Of a stretch of 64,000 nt of DNA, positions 31,864-40,539 are shown piece after piece. The notes beneath the pieces were generated by a model that saw only the letters and a program-made list of their open reading frames with translations, was not told the origin of the DNA and made no database searches. The stretch is from Mycobacterium sp. 050128 (GTDB lineage Bacteria; Actinomycetota; Actinomycetes; Mycobacteriales; Mycobacteriaceae). Position numbers and translations under genes: made by a program. The stretch lies in assembly GCF_036409155.1 (NCBI RefSeq), contig NZ_JAZGLW010000001.1:62001-126000 (forward strand), read 5' to 3'. Position 1 is the stretch's first letter, and each line of letters opens with the position of its first letter.

Positions 31864-31889
31864 ATAACCGGTCGTCGGGCTTTGAAACC
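31864..31889 (-). promoter_or_regulatory. SigF-like promoter of the DUF3349 gene
   Basis: On the minus strand it reads GGTTT-N15-GGTTAT: a perfect -35 and one mismatch in the -10. The implied leader is about 49 bases. Confidence 0.45.
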
Positions 31890-31903
31890 TTGAGGCAGCA
31901 GAA

Positions 31904-31931
31904 GGGGCCGGCACAACTGCGGGCCGGCCCC
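31904..31931 (-). terminator. Hairpin terminator after the CsbD gene
   Basis: A perfect 9-bp GC stem (GGGGCCGGC at 31904-31912 with its complement at 31923-31931) and a 10-base loop begins 18 bp after the CsbD gene stop on the minus strand. It is followed by TTCTGCTG. It also separates the gene from the DUF3349 promoter. Confidence 0.65.
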
Positions 31932-31948
31932 CATCCACACCTAGAAAA

Positions 31949-32185
31949 TTACTGGTGCGACTTCTGGCGCTCTTCAGCGGCTTTCGCACCGCCGCGCGCA
32001 GCGTCGGCTTCGGCTTCCTTCTTCGCGGCGTCGCGCTGAGCATCGGCCTTATCCTGCTGGGCCTTGCCCTCTTCGACGACGTCGTCACGGCCGATCAGCG
32101 ATCCGCCGACCTCTTTGACCTTCCCCTTGACACCCTCGACGGCTCCCTTGATGCCTTCTTCGGCGCCACTGTTCTGCTCACCCAT
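31949..32185 (-). CDS. CsbD family stress protein
   Basis: The 78-residue product is very polar and alanine/lysine/glutamate rich (GIKGAVEGVKGKVKEVGGSLIGRDDVVEEGKAQQDKADAQR). This matches CsbD-like proteins, which are general-stress, often SigB/SigF-dependent proteins of unknown activity. The ATG at 32185 has GGAGG seven bases upstream. A longer reading to 32245 adds a non-homologous tail. A hairpin terminator follows. Confidence 0.88.
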   Translation of the reverse strand: MGEQNSGAEEGIKGAVEGVKGKVKEVGGSLIGRDDVVEEGKAQQDKADAQRDAAKKEAEADAARGGAKAAEERQKSHQ

Positions 32186-32310
32186 GCTCGATCCTCCCTC
32201 TGGTTGTTGAACTTGCGCCCGTCTGACCGCGATCGGATTGATCAACTCTGAGCTGCGACCGACGCAGACAAATCGCCTGCCACGTCGATCAATTCGTTCG
32301 CTTGTAATGG

Positions 32311-32335
32311 CTTCCCTCGATGCGGCCGCCTAAAC
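32311..32335 (-). promoter_or_regulatory. Possible SigF-like promoter of the CsbD gene
   Basis: On the minus strand it reads GTTT-N15-GGGAAG. The -35 and spacing are good and the -10 is weak. It would give a leader of about 120 bases. Confidence 0.3.
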
Positions 32336-32411
32336 GGGTATACGCAATCCCACGCAATCCCGCCTGGTCAACGGCTCACATATTTCAACTGCGCATAACC
32401 AGAACTGCTGC

Positions 32412-32575
32412 GGGTACCACGACGGTCACGACTACGGCGCCCACGGCATCTTTGACGACCGGTCGAGGGGTCGTAGCCGTCGGCTGCTGCTTCTCACCAA
32501 CACGGCGTTCTCGGCGGCGCCACGGCCGTCGCGCTCACGGCGACGGACGGAGTTGGCGTGCGGCAGGTGCAGTGA
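32412..32575 (+). pseudogene. Possible decayed coding remnant
   Basis: One frame reads GYHDGHDYGAHGIFDDRSRGRS from 32412. A shifted frame continues HQHGVLGGATAVALTATDGVGV to a stop at 32573-32575. The two join into a plausible C-terminal tail ending in a hydrophobic helix, of a type I associate loosely with mycobacterial short-chain dehydrogenases. A frameshift and the loss of everything upstream would make it a remnant. The assignment is tentative. Confidence 0.3.
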
Positions 32576-32609
32576 TGGTGCCGAACTGTTGCCTCTAGGA
32601 AGGAAACGA

Positions 32610-34403
32610 ATGTCCAAGCAAGAGGTGAGTGACTACCTGCTGGAGCGACTGCGCGCCTGGGGCGTTCAACATGTTTTCGGCTATCCCGGCGACGGCATCA
32701 ACGGGATCCTTGCCGCGTGGGGGCGCGCCGACAACGAACCCAAGTTCGTTCAGTCGCGTCACGAGGAGATGAGTGCCTTCGAGGCGGTCGGCTATGCCAA
32801 GTTCACCGGACGGGTCGGGGTCTGCATGGGCACCTCCGGGCCCGGCGCGATCCACCTGCTCAATGGTCTCTACGACGCCAAGCTCGACCACGTTCCGGTG
32901 GTGGCGATCGTCGGACAAACCAACCGAAGCGCCATGGGCGGGTCATACCAGCAAGAGGTCGATCTGCTGAGCCTGTTCAAAGACGTCGCCAGTGACTACG
33001 TCCAAATGGTCACCGTCCCAGAACAATTGCCCAATGTGCTGGACCGCGCCATCCGGGTGGCGATAGCGCAGCGCACCCCGACCGCACTGATCATTCCGGC
33101 CGATGTGCAAGAGCTGCCGTATTCGGCGCCCACCCACGCCTTCAAAATGGTGCCGTCCAGCCTTGGTGTCGAGTGGCCGGCCATCGTTGCCGACGACGCC
33201 GCGATCGCGCGTGCCGCCGAGATACTCAACGCGGGCAAGAAAGTTGCCATGTTGGTGGGTACCGGCGCGCGGGGGGCGCGCGCTGAGGTCACCGAGGTCG
33301 CCGAGCTGCTCGGCGCCGGCGCAGCCAAGGCACTCCTGGGCAAAGACGTACTCTCCGACGAATTGCCCTGGGTCACAGGATCTATCGGCCTGCTCGGGAC
33401 ACGGCCCAGCTACGAGATGATGCGCGACTGCGACACCCTGCTGACCGTGGGGTCCAGCTTTCCCTACACCCAGTTCCTGCCGGAGTTCGGGCAATGCCGG
33501 GCGGTCCAGATCGACGTCGACGGCCGGTTAATAGGAATGCGCTACCCCTATGAGATCAATGTGGTCGCCGACGCGAAGTCCGCACTGCAGGCCCTGATTC
33601 CCCAGCTGAAGCGCAAGGAAGACCGGTCCTGGCGCGAAACCATCGAAAAGAACGTGTCGCGATGGTGGGAAACGATGGACAAGGAGGCGCACGTCAGCGC
33701 CCACCCGATCAACCCGCTACGGCTATTCTCCGAGCTTTCCCCTCAGCTGCCGGACGACGCGATCGTGACGGCGGATTCCGGATCGGCCGCCAACTGGTAC
33801 GCACGAAATCTGAAGTTCCGCGGAAATATTCGCGGTTCACTCTCCGGAAACCTGGCGACGATGGGTCCCAGCGTCCCCTATGCGATCGGCGCGAAATTCG
33901 CACACCCGCAGCGGCCTGTGATCGCATTCGCCGGCGACGGCGCAATGCAGATGAACGGCATGGCCGAGCTGATCACGATCAAGCGGTACTGGCAGGAGTG
34001 GGAGGATCCGCGTCTGGTCGTGGCGATCCTGCACAACAACGACCTCAACCAGGTCACCTGGGAAATGCGGGCGATGGCCGGAGCCCCGAAATTTGTGGAA
34101 TCCCAGGTACTTCCCGATGTCGACTTCGCCGCGTTCGCGTCCGGGCTGGGACTCAACGCATTGACGATCAAGGATCCCGAAGACCTCGCGAACGCCTGGC
34201 GTGAGGCTCTGTCGGCCGACCGTCCCACCGTGCTCGACGTGTACACCGACCCGGACATGCCGCCGATCCCGCCGCACGCCACGTGGGAACAGTTCAAGGC
34301 GACCACCGCCGCAGTGCTGGCCGGCGACGAGGACCGCATCGGGTTCGTCAAGGAGGGCCTGAAAGCCAAGGTCCAGGAGTTGTTGCCGCACAAGAAAAGT
34401 TGA
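32610..34403 (+). CDS. Thiamine pyrophosphate-requiring enzyme (pyruvate oxidase-like)
   Basis: The 597-residue product has the three-domain TPP-enzyme layout. The PYR domain carries the catalytic Glu in QSRHEEMSAFEAVGYAKFTG. The central domain (about 190-330) resembles the nucleotide/FAD-binding domain of this family. The PP domain has AGDGAMQMNG...LHNNDLNQV, the GDG-NN cofactor signature. It is closest in style to pyruvate oxidase/acetolactate synthase-like proteins; FAD use and substrate are not provable here. The ATG at 32610 has AGGAAGGA just upstream. Confidence 0.9.
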   Translation: MSKQEVSDYLLERLRAWGVQHVFGYPGDGINGILAAWGRADNEPKFVQSRHEEMSAFEAVGYAKFTGRVGVCMGTSGPGAIHLLNGLYDAKLDHVPVVAIVGQTNRSAMGGSYQQEVDLLSLFKDVASDYVQMVTVPEQLPNVLDRAIRVAIAQRTPTALIIPADVQELPYSAPTHAFKMVPSSLGVEWPAIVADDAAIARAAEILNAGKKVAMLVGTGARGARAEVTEVAELLGAGAAKALLGKDVLSDELPWVTGSIGLLGTRPSYEMMRDCDTLLTVGSSFPYTQFLPEFGQCRAVQIDVDGRLIGMRYPYEINVVADAKSALQALIPQLKRKEDRSWRETIEKNVSRWWETMDKEAHVSAHPINPLRLFSELSPQLPDDAIVTADSGSAANWYARNLKFRGNIRGSLSGNLATMGPSVPYAIGAKFAHPQRPVIAFAGDGAMQMNGMAELITIKRYWQEWEDPRLVVAILHNNDLNQVTWEMRAMAGAPKFVESQVLPDVDFAAFASGLGLNALTIKDPEDLANAWREALSADRPTVLDVYTDPDMPPIPPHATWEQFKATTAAVLAGDEDRIGFVKEGLKAKVQELLPHKKS

Positions 34404-34418
34404 CTTTCGGGGCCACGC

Positions 34419-34803
34419 TGATCAGGCGGCGCCAGGTGGCTATGTTGAATGCATCGACCTCTTCGCCCGCGTGAACAACCACCGCCGAATTGCCACGTTG
34501 GGCGATTGCCCGCAATCTCGACGCTCCCAGAAGGGCCTGCGCGGCAGTCGCGCCCAGAATGGCCTGCGCGGCAGTCGCGCCGAGGCACACGATCACCTGC
34601 GGCCGCAGCGCCTCGATCTCGGCGAGCAGCCGGGGCTCACCGCCCAGCATGATCGGCGTCTTGGCTTTACCGCGGCCGAAGACGGTCTGGGTGGCGTTCT
34701 CGAAAAGTGAACACCCTTCGCATCTTTCGGCCGCGGCTGCCAACGAACGAAGCGAACGCCTCTGGGGCAAGTATCGCTCGGCACTCGCCTTTGCTGCGAT
34801 CAT
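34419..34803 (-). pseudogene. UdgX-type uracil-DNA glycosylase remnant
   Basis: The frame from the ATG at 34803 (GGAGA six bases upstream) reads CEGCSLFENATQTVFGRGKAKTPIMLGGEP, the UdgX N-terminus with its iron-sulfur cysteines. It then jumps directly to LLAEIEALRPQVIVCLGATAAQ, which belongs much further along the protein. The segment with the rest of the GEQPGD motif and the KRRIH loop is therefore deleted. A 27-bp in-frame tandem duplication follows, and the C-terminus does not match the family. The frame stays open to 34348, overlapping the TPP gene. A functional glycosylase is unlikely. Confidence 0.75.
34528..34581. repeat. 27-bp tandem duplication inside the UdgX remnant
   Basis: Two adjacent 27-bp units (34528-34554 and 34555-34581) differ at one base. 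Translated on the minus strand they give GATAAQAIL followed by GATAAQALL. Confidence 0.9.
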
Positions 34804-34840
34804 GATGGTCTCCAGCGGCGAGAAAACGTGCCGAGACCGG

Positions 34841-35401
34841 TTAGCCCTTGCCCACAATGGCGTCGCGAGCCCGATCCAGCATCGCCGCGAACGGGCCGGC
34901 GACCAGATTGGCCACTTGCGACTCGACTCCGGCGTGCGGCCGAGTCGGCGCGATCGCTGCCGCGAGCTTGGCAGCGCGCCCCATGGTTTCAAGCTCGTGA
35001 CTACTCAATTCCTGGCCCAGCCGGGCGAACTCGTCCTTCTCTTCGTGTTCGGCGTGGTCGAGGACCGCGTCGCGAAGCTCCGTCAGCAGCTGGGTGAATT
35101 CTTCGCTGTCGACGTCGAGCTTCTCCAGCTGCTGCAGGACGGTCTTGGCTTCGTGCTCTTCCTCCAGTCGCTGCCGAACCACGGCTTCGCCGTTGGCGAT
35201 CTTTCGCTTGGCCCGAGGGTGAACGATTTCTTCCTCGACGGTTTCATGCACGGCGAGCAGACGCCGCAGATCTACGAAATTCTGCTCACGTGTTTCACCC
35301 TTCGCCGCAAGCGTTTTGGCGAACAGAGACTTGATCTGCTGGTGCTGACTGGAAAGAAAGTCGACCACGTCCGTGGGCGACATGATGGCACTGTCAACCA
35401 T
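34841..35401 (-). CDS. Hemerythrin HHE-domain protein
   Basis: The 186-residue product has a hemerythrin-like helical bundle: DFLSSQHQQIKSLF near residue 12, LLAVHETVEEEIVHPRAKR near 42, EEEHEAKTVLQQL near 75 and VLDHAEHEEKDEF near 107. These supply the His/Glu ligands of a di-iron site. The C-terminal 50 residues are an Ala-rich extension. The ATG at 35401 has GGGAGG nine bases upstream. A SigF-like promoter precedes it and the UdgX remnant follows 37 bp downstream. Roles in oxygen, NO or redox stress are typical. Confidence 0.9.
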   Translation of the reverse strand: MVDSAIMSPTDVVDFLSSQHQQIKSLFAKTLAAKGETREQNFVDLRRLLAVHETVEEEIVHPRAKRKIANGEAVVRQRLEEEHEAKTVLQQLEKLDVDSEEFTQLLTELRDAVLDHAEHEEKDEFARLGQELSSHELETMGRAAKLAAAIAPTRPHAGVESQVANLVAGPFAAMLDRARDAIVGKG

Positions 35402-35462
35402 AGTGATGTCCTCCCGAATTAGTCCGGTTGTAACGCGCGGGCTGTTGCGCGCTCCCAATCGG

Positions 35463-35487
35463 CTACCCGCCGACACAGCCACCAAAC
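35463..35487 (-). promoter_or_regulatory. SigF-like promoter of the hemerythrin gene
   Basis: On the minus strand it reads GTTT-N15-GGGTAG, one mismatch (last base) from GTTT-N15-GGGTAT. It would give a leader of about 55 bases including the ribosome site. Confidence 0.6.
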
Positions 35488-35603
35488 GTGCTGCCGGGTC
35501 AGACCAGGCCAAGCTGGTGTGGCGCCGCAGCTGGCGGCAGAACTACCGATGGCCTAGGTCCCGGTACTAGAGTCTGAGCAGGATCCCAGCTAAGGAGGCC
35601 GCG

Positions 35604-36635
35604 ACGAACCCTCAGGATCCGTTCGGACACAATCCCTTTAGCCCGGAGTCCCTTACCTACGATCCGCTGGGCCGTGTCCCGTACGCCCCGCCGCCGGTCG
35701 GACCGCCGGTCTTCCTGCCGCCGCCCCCGCCGCAGCAGCCCCCGCCCGTCAACACCTTCGCGACGTTGTCGCTGGTGTTCGCCTTCGTGTTCGCCCCTGT
35801 CGGAGCGCTTCTCGGACATCTCGGCCTCGCGCAGATCCGGCGCACCGGCGAGCTCGGACGTGACCGGGCACTCGTCGGGTTGTCGCTGTCGTACGCGTTC
35901 ATCACGCTGACCGTCGTCGCGCTGCTCGGGTGGGCCACGTTGTCCACGCTGTCCGTCTCGCGACCCCAACCGACCGCGGCGCCGCCCAGCACGGCCACCC
36001 CCGGCACTACCACCGAGCCGCCGCCGTCACCCAAGGTGGCGCCGGATGACGTCATCAGGATGCTGCCGAAGCTGGATGCCCTGAAAAGCCTTACCAACGA
36101 CCAGAACCTGGAGGCCGGCCAAACCTGGGATCGGCCGAGCAAGAGCGATACGGACGCGACGATCGATCGGCCGCAGTGCTGGGGAAGCGTAATGCCCGGC
36201 GCCCCGGAGGCCTACGACCTCAAGACCATGCTGCGGTATCGCGCGGAGGCATTCTCCGATACGCAAACCCTGTTGAAGTCGATCCAGGTTATCCAGGCGG
36301 TCATGGCGTTTCGCGATTCGCCGACCGCGCAAACGCAAGTCACGAAGCTGACCGACGGCTGGCGCGATTGCGGCGGGGCACCCGTGACACTGACCGCCCG
36401 CGGCGGGCCAACGTACACGTTGTCGCTCAGCCCGCCTGCCGATGCCGGCAACGGCATCACCACGATGGATCTGGCACCCAAGGGCCTGAAGGTGCGATTT
36501 GTTCGGGCCGCGGCGGCCAAAGCCAACGTCGTGGTCGACCTGTACGTCGTCAGCCTCGGCACCACCGATGCCAGCGGGCCTCGCCAAACGGCCGTGAGCA
36601 TCGTCAACTACATCCTCAACAAGATCCCCGACTGA
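35604..36635 (+). CDS. DUF4190-like membrane protein with non-canonical start
   Basis: The predicted 343-residue product has a proline-rich N-terminus (NPQDPFGHNPF...PPPPPQQPPP), two adjacent membrane helices near residues 55-110 (DUF4190-like, with GHLGLAQIRRTG between them), a Pro/Thr linker and a secreted-type domain. The reading frame back to the TAG at 35568 has no ATG, GTG or TTG before TTG 35766, yet that TTG lies at the first helix. ACG at 35604 has AAGGAGG five bases upstream, suggesting a mutated or non-standard start. The conservative alternative is 35766. Confidence 0.75.
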   Translation, partial: TNPQDPFGHNPFSPESLTYDPLGRVPYAPPPVGPPVFLPPPPPQQPPPVNTFATLSLVFAFVFAPVGALLGHLGLAQIRRTGELGRDRALVGLSLSYAFITLTVVALLGWATLSTLSVSRPQPTAAPPSTATPGTTTEPPPSPKVAPDDVIRMLPKLDALKSLTNDQNLEAGQTWDRPSKSDTDATIDRPQCWGSVMPGAPEAYDLKTMLRYRAEAFSDTQTLLKSIQVIQAVMAFRDSPTAQTQVTKLTDGWRDCGGAPVTLTARGGPTYTLSLSPPADAGNGITTMDLAPKGLKVRFVRAAAAKANVVVDLYVVSLGTTDASGPRQTAVSIVNYILNKIPD

Positions 36636-36673
36636 CCATCACGCGCGACCACCCCGCCCAGTACGGTGAGCAC

Positions 36674-37645
36674 ATGAAATATCTCGATGTCGACGGAGTG
36701 GGGCAGGTCAGCCGGATCGGGTTGGGCACCTGGCAGTTCGGCTCACGCGAATGGGGTTACGGGGATGAATACGCCGCCGGCGCCGCCCGGGACATCGTGC
36801 AGCGTGCCCGCGCGATGGGCGTGACGCTGTTCGATACCGCCGAGGTCTACGGGCTGGGCAAGAGCGAGCGGATCCTCGGCGAGGCACTCGGCGACGAGCG
36901 TGCCGAGGTTGCGGTGGCCAGCAAGATCATGCCGGTCGCACCCTTCCCCGCGGTGATCAAGCAGCGCGAGCGCGCCAGCGCACGGCGGCTGCAACTGGAC
37001 CGTATCCCGCTTTACCAGATCCACCAGTCCAACCCGGTGGTCCCCGACTCGGTGATCATGCCGGGCATGCGTGACCTCATCGACAGCGGTGACATCGGCG
37101 CGGCCGGCGTCTCGAACTATTCGCTGGAGCGCTGGCTTAAAGCCGATGCCGCGCTGGGCCGTCCGGTCGTCAGCAATCAAGTCCACTTCTCGCTCGCCTT
37201 CCCCAAGGCGCTCAAGAAGCTGGTGCCGTTCGCCGAACGAGAGAACCGCGTCGTGATCGCCTACAGCCCACTGGAGCAGGGGCTGCTGGGCGGCAAGTAC
37301 AACGTCGACAATCGTCCCGGCGGCGTCCGTGCGATCAATGCATTGTTCGGTACCGAAAACCTGCGGCGCCTCGAGCCATTGCTGCAGTTGTTGCGCGATG
37401 TCGCGAAGGAAGTCGACGCCAAGCCGGCCCAGGTCGCGCTGGCCTGGCTGATCAGCTATCCGGGCGTGGTCGCCATTCCCGGCGCCTCGAGCGTCGAGCA
37501 ACTCGAGTTCAACGTGGCCGCGGGCGATATCGAACTGCCGATCGCGTCTCGCGACGCGCTCACCGAGGCGGCTCTCGCGTTCCGGCCGGTCTCGCCGGTT
37601 CGCTTCATCACCGACCTGGTGCGAGAAAAACTCACCGGTCGCTGA
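36674..37645 (+). CDS. Aldo/keto reductase
   Basis: NADPH-dependent oxidoreductase of the AKR (beta/alpha)8-barrel family, 323 residues. Visible catalytic residues are Asp and Tyr in LFDTAEVYGLGKSE, Lys in VASKIM and His in YQIHQSN. The cofactor segment includes IPGASSVEQLEFN near the C-terminus. The ATG at 36674 follows a GTGAG. The gene lies 38 bp after the DUF4190-like gene and meets the convergent SDR gene with one base between stops. Substrate is unknown. Confidence 0.92.
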   Translation: MKYLDVDGVGQVSRIGLGTWQFGSREWGYGDEYAAGAARDIVQRARAMGVTLFDTAEVYGLGKSERILGEALGDERAEVAVASKIMPVAPFPAVIKQRERASARRLQLDRIPLYQIHQSNPVVPDSVIMPGMRDLIDSGDIGAAGVSNYSLERWLKADAALGRPVVSNQVHFSLAFPKALKKLVPFAERENRVVIAYSPLEQGLLGGKYNVDNRPGGVRAINALFGTENLRRLEPLLQLLRDVAKEVDAKPAQVALAWLISYPGVVAIPGASSVEQLEFNVAAGDIELPIASRDALTEAALAFRPVSPVRFITDLVREKLTGR

Positions 37646-37646
37646 G

Positions 37647-38426
37647 CTAGGACTGATTGGCCTCGGCGAACGCGGCGGGGCTCGCCGGCGCGCCACGGGC
37701 AACGACCAGCGGCATCGACGTCGAGGAATTGGTGCGAAGGATCGTGTGGACCACGTCGATCAGATCCTCGACGGGCATCAACTTGCCCGGCATGCAGCCG
37801 CGCGAGACCCAGAGCGGGTAGGCCTGCATGGTGAGGTCCATATCCCAGCCGGCGTTCATCCCGGTCGCCGCCTCACCCTCGCCGCCGGCGCACTCCCCCA
37901 CGATCAGGTTGGTGAAGCCGACGTCGGGGTGTTCGGATCGCCACGCCTCGACGAGTCGTTCCAGGGCCGCCTTGCTGACGCCGTAGGCGCCGAGCCCAGG
38001 CCACGAAGGACCGTACGGGCCCGCGTCGGAGGAGAGGTAGACCACCTTGCCGGCCGATTCGGTCAGGTGGGTCATCGCCGCCGCGGTTACCAGCGACGCC
38101 CCGACCACGTTGGTGTCGAAGATCCGGCGCCACGTCTCCGCGTCGGTGTCGACCATGCGGACCAGCGGGCTGATGGCGGGGGTGTAGACGATGTTGTCGA
38201 TGCCGCCGAACGCGTCGGCGACCTCGCCGATGGCCGATCGGCACGACGCCTGGTCGGTGATGTCGCACTCGACGGCGATCGCGCCCGACCCGGCCTCCTT
38301 CGCGGCGGTCTCGAGGCGCTCACGCCTGCGGGCCAGCAGCGCGACCTGATCGCCGCGTTCTGCAAGCCCGATTCCGATACAGCGCCCAAGGCCACTCGAC
38401 GCGCCGACAACCACTGTCCGTGACAT
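37647..38426 (-). CDS. SDR family oxidoreductase
   Basis: Short-chain dehydrogenase of 259 residues. The Rossmann motif is VVGASSGLGRCIGIG, and the catalytic Ser and YxxxK lie in YLSSDAGPYGPSWPGLGAYGVSKAALERLVEAW. The usual NNAG is replaced by VYTPAI, a deviation that weakens confidence in standard activity. The ATG at 38426 has GGAGAGGG upstream. It lies downstream of the first diguanylate cyclase. A 42-bp degenerate copy of part of this gene lies downstream of the second cyclase. Confidence 0.9.
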   Translation of the reverse strand: MSRTVVVGASSGLGRCIGIGLAERGDQVALLARRRERLETAAKEAGSGAIAVECDITDQASCRSAIGEVADAFGGIDNIVYTPAISPLVRMVDTDAETWRRIFDTNVVGASLVTAAAMTHLTESAGKVVYLSSDAGPYGPSWPGLGAYGVSKAALERLVEAWRSEHPDVGFTNLIVGECAGGEGEAATGMNAGWDMDLTMQAYPLWVSRGCMPGKLMPVEDLIDVVHTILRTNSSTSMPLVVARGAPASPAAFAEANQS

Positions 38427-38515
38427 ATTTGCCCTCTCCTGTAACGCATGACGCCGTCGGCACAGCGTATCCACCACGGGTGGAACATGTAACTGCCGGG
38501 CAGAATTCGAGCGCC

Positions 38516-40309
38516 TCAGGCTCGACGCGACCGTCGCAAGGATCGCTCCGCGGAGAAGCGGGCGACGCCATCCTTTTCACCCAGTTTCTCCTGGTACATC
38601 GCCGCGTCCGCCCGGGCGGTGACCGAGGTGACCGCTTCGCCGGGAAGGGCAACGGTAGCACCGATACTCACCGTCGCCCTGAGCATGTTTCCGGCGATGT
38701 CGATCGGTTCGCCGGCATCCCGACGAATCTTCTCCGCGATCTCCGCGACCTCGTCCATTCCGTCGACGTCGGGCAGCAGCACGAGGATTTCGTCGCCACC
38801 CGTGCGCCCAACCGTGTCCTCTGGCCGGACGCTGTCATGGATCCGCGTCGCCAGCGTTGCCAGCACAATGTCGCCGACGCCGTGGCCCCACGTGTCGTTG
38901 ATGGCCTTGAAGTGGTCGACGTCGCAGAACAGGATGCCGACACCCTTTGCGGGCGGACGCGGCTGGCCCAGCGCGGACTCCAGGCGCGCGAAAGTCTCGG
39001 CCCGGTTCGCCAACCCGGTGAGGGTGTCAAAACGGGCCAACCGTTGCAGTCGCTGCTCCGCCTCGACTTGCTCATCCGCGAGACGCAGCGCGGCGATCAA
39101 TCCATCGGTATTGCCCTCCGCATCGACATAAGGCTTCCCGTGGCCCTCGACCCAGCGGTATCCGGAGTCCACCGACTGGACCCGGAAGCGCTGGATGACC
39201 GCATCACCTTCTGCGATCCGCTGCAGTGCCGCGGCGACGGTACCGAGGTCGTCGGGATGGATGCGGGCGCTGAAGCCGGAGCCAAGCCACCGCTGCGGTG
39301 GACCGCCCAACGTGGCCACGATAGACGGCGAAACCCAGGCGGCTTCGCGGCCGCGCAGGTGAACGATGACGTCGACGGCATTGTCGGCAAGAATTCGATA
39401 GCGATTCTCGGCGTCGTCGCGCAGCTTGCCGACGAACTCCTTTTGGATCAACTCCCGCTGCTCGCGCTGGCTCAGGTAGAACGTAACCACCCCGACGATG
39501 AGCGTGCCCACCACAATAGAGAGGGTCCATTCCGCATGCTCGCCGCGAAGACCCAGAGCCAGGAAAGTCGCCCTGGCGAGCGCCACGACCAGCGGAAAAG
39601 CGGCCAGGATGCCCAACAACCTGACCAGTGAGCGCCAGTCGGGGCGGCCGAGCAGCAACGCCAGCGGGGGCCGGTCGGGGCGCGCCAGCGACGCCGCGAT
39701 GACGAGCAGCAGCAGTGCTCCGGCAGTCGCGATCGCCTGGCCGGTAGACGGCGTGACACCGGCGAGAACCATCGCATCGAACAAGTAAGAGGCGACCGTG
39801 ACGACGGGGATGACGGCGCCGGCGCCCACGCAGAGGGGCCAGAGCAGTCGGGCGCCGCGCTCTTGGCGAATCAAACCCGCCATCGCGGCGACGAGCAGCA
39901 GCGAAACAGCCGTCTGGGGGCTCGGACGGCCGGGCCACGACGATTGCCACATCCGCACTGTGTCGCCAAACCACACCAGGTCCAGTCCGAACGATCTACC
40001 GGTCGCGTACTCAGCGATCACGACGGCGGCAAACGCAATGACCGCGAGACCCAGGCCCCGACCGACCCAGACGCGCTCGGGCGACGGAAGCCCCGACTGC
40101 ACCAGGATCGACGCACCGAGCGCGGCCAGGCACAAGGCGGTCCACGGCGTCATCACCGGCCAGGTCGGATAGAGCCGCGTCAACGGCTCGACCCCGGAAA
40201 TCCAGCCCACCCAAGCTACCGCGGCAACCGCAAGTACCAGCACCACGGCCGCCCGCGCAAACCGGGGCAGCGCCGACTCCAGGCGTGCGGTGGGGCCGGC
40301 CTCGTACAT
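38516..40309 (-). CDS. Membrane diguanylate cyclase with PAS domain (copy 1)
   Basis: The 597-residue product has an N-terminal array of about eight to ten membrane helices (residues 18-280). A PAS domain follows (about 305-420, YRILADNAVDVIVHLRGREAAWVSPSIVATLGG), then a GGDEF domain (about 430-590). The active-site signature reads GGDEI, accepted in the family. An RPED sequence sits at the RxxD product-inhibition site. Synthesis of c-di-GMP in response to a membrane or PAS signal is predicted. The ATG at 40309 has GGGAGGG six bases upstream. It is a tandem paralogue of the next gene. Confidence 0.92.
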   Translation of the reverse strand: MYEAGPTARLESALPRFARAAVVLVLAVAAVAWVGWISGVEPLTRLYPTWPVMTPWTALCLAALGASILVQSGLPSPERVWVGRGLGLAVIAFAAVVIAEYATGRSFGLDLVWFGDTVRMWQSSWPGRPSPQTAVSLLLVAAMAGLIRQERGARLLWPLCVGAGAVIPVVTVASYLFDAMVLAGVTPSTGQAIATAGALLLLVIAASLARPDRPPLALLLGRPDWRSLVRLLGILAAFPLVVALARATFLALGLRGEHAEWTLSIVVGTLIVGVVTFYLSQREQRELIQKEFVGKLRDDAENRYRILADNAVDVIVHLRGREAAWVSPSIVATLGGPPQRWLGSGFSARIHPDDLGTVAAALQRIAEGDAVIQRFRVQSVDSGYRWVEGHGKPYVDAEGNTDGLIAALRLADEQVEAEQRLQRLARFDTLTGLANRAETFARLESALGQPRPPAKGVGILFCDVDHFKAINDTWGHGVGDIVLATLATRIHDSVRPEDTVGRTGGDEILVLLPDVDGMDEVAEIAEKIRRDAGEPIDIAGNMLRATVSIGATVALPGEAVTSVTARADAAMYQEKLGEKDGVARFSAERSLRRSRRA

Positions 40310-40478
40310 CCGCTGCCCTCCCTGCCAGGGTGGCGTTCGGTTGCGCTTCCCACCGCGGCACCACGTGACTCTCAGCCTCGTCATTTTGCGCAGAAAACGC
40401 TACCGATGTTGCGATTTCGGCAGGAGAGTCATCGGGCGGGCGTCATGCCCCTTCGGCGGACAGGGCCTGCAGCAATGC

Positions 40479-40520
40479 TCGGCTCGCCACGCCTCGACGA
40501 GCCCTTCGAGGGCCGCCTTG
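40479..40520 (-). pseudogene. SDR gene remnant between the two cyclases
   Basis: These 42 bp match positions 37933-37974 of the SDR gene at 38 of 42 bases by eye. On the minus strand they encode KAALEGLVEAWRAEH against KAALERLVEAWRSEH. No other part of the SDR gene is recognisable in the 230-bp gap. Confidence 0.75.
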
Positions 40521-40539
40521 TGCGGTGATAGCTCGCTGC

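Larger units (their letters stand above)
32186..32609. other. 424-bp divergent intergenic region
   Basis: This separates the CsbD gene from the thiamine-pyrophosphate enzyme gene. It contains a possible SigF-like promoter for CsbD (32311-32335) and a possible decayed coding remnant (32412-32575). The AGGAAGGA ribosome site of the next gene is at 32597-32604. No intact gene is recognised. Confidence 0.6.
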
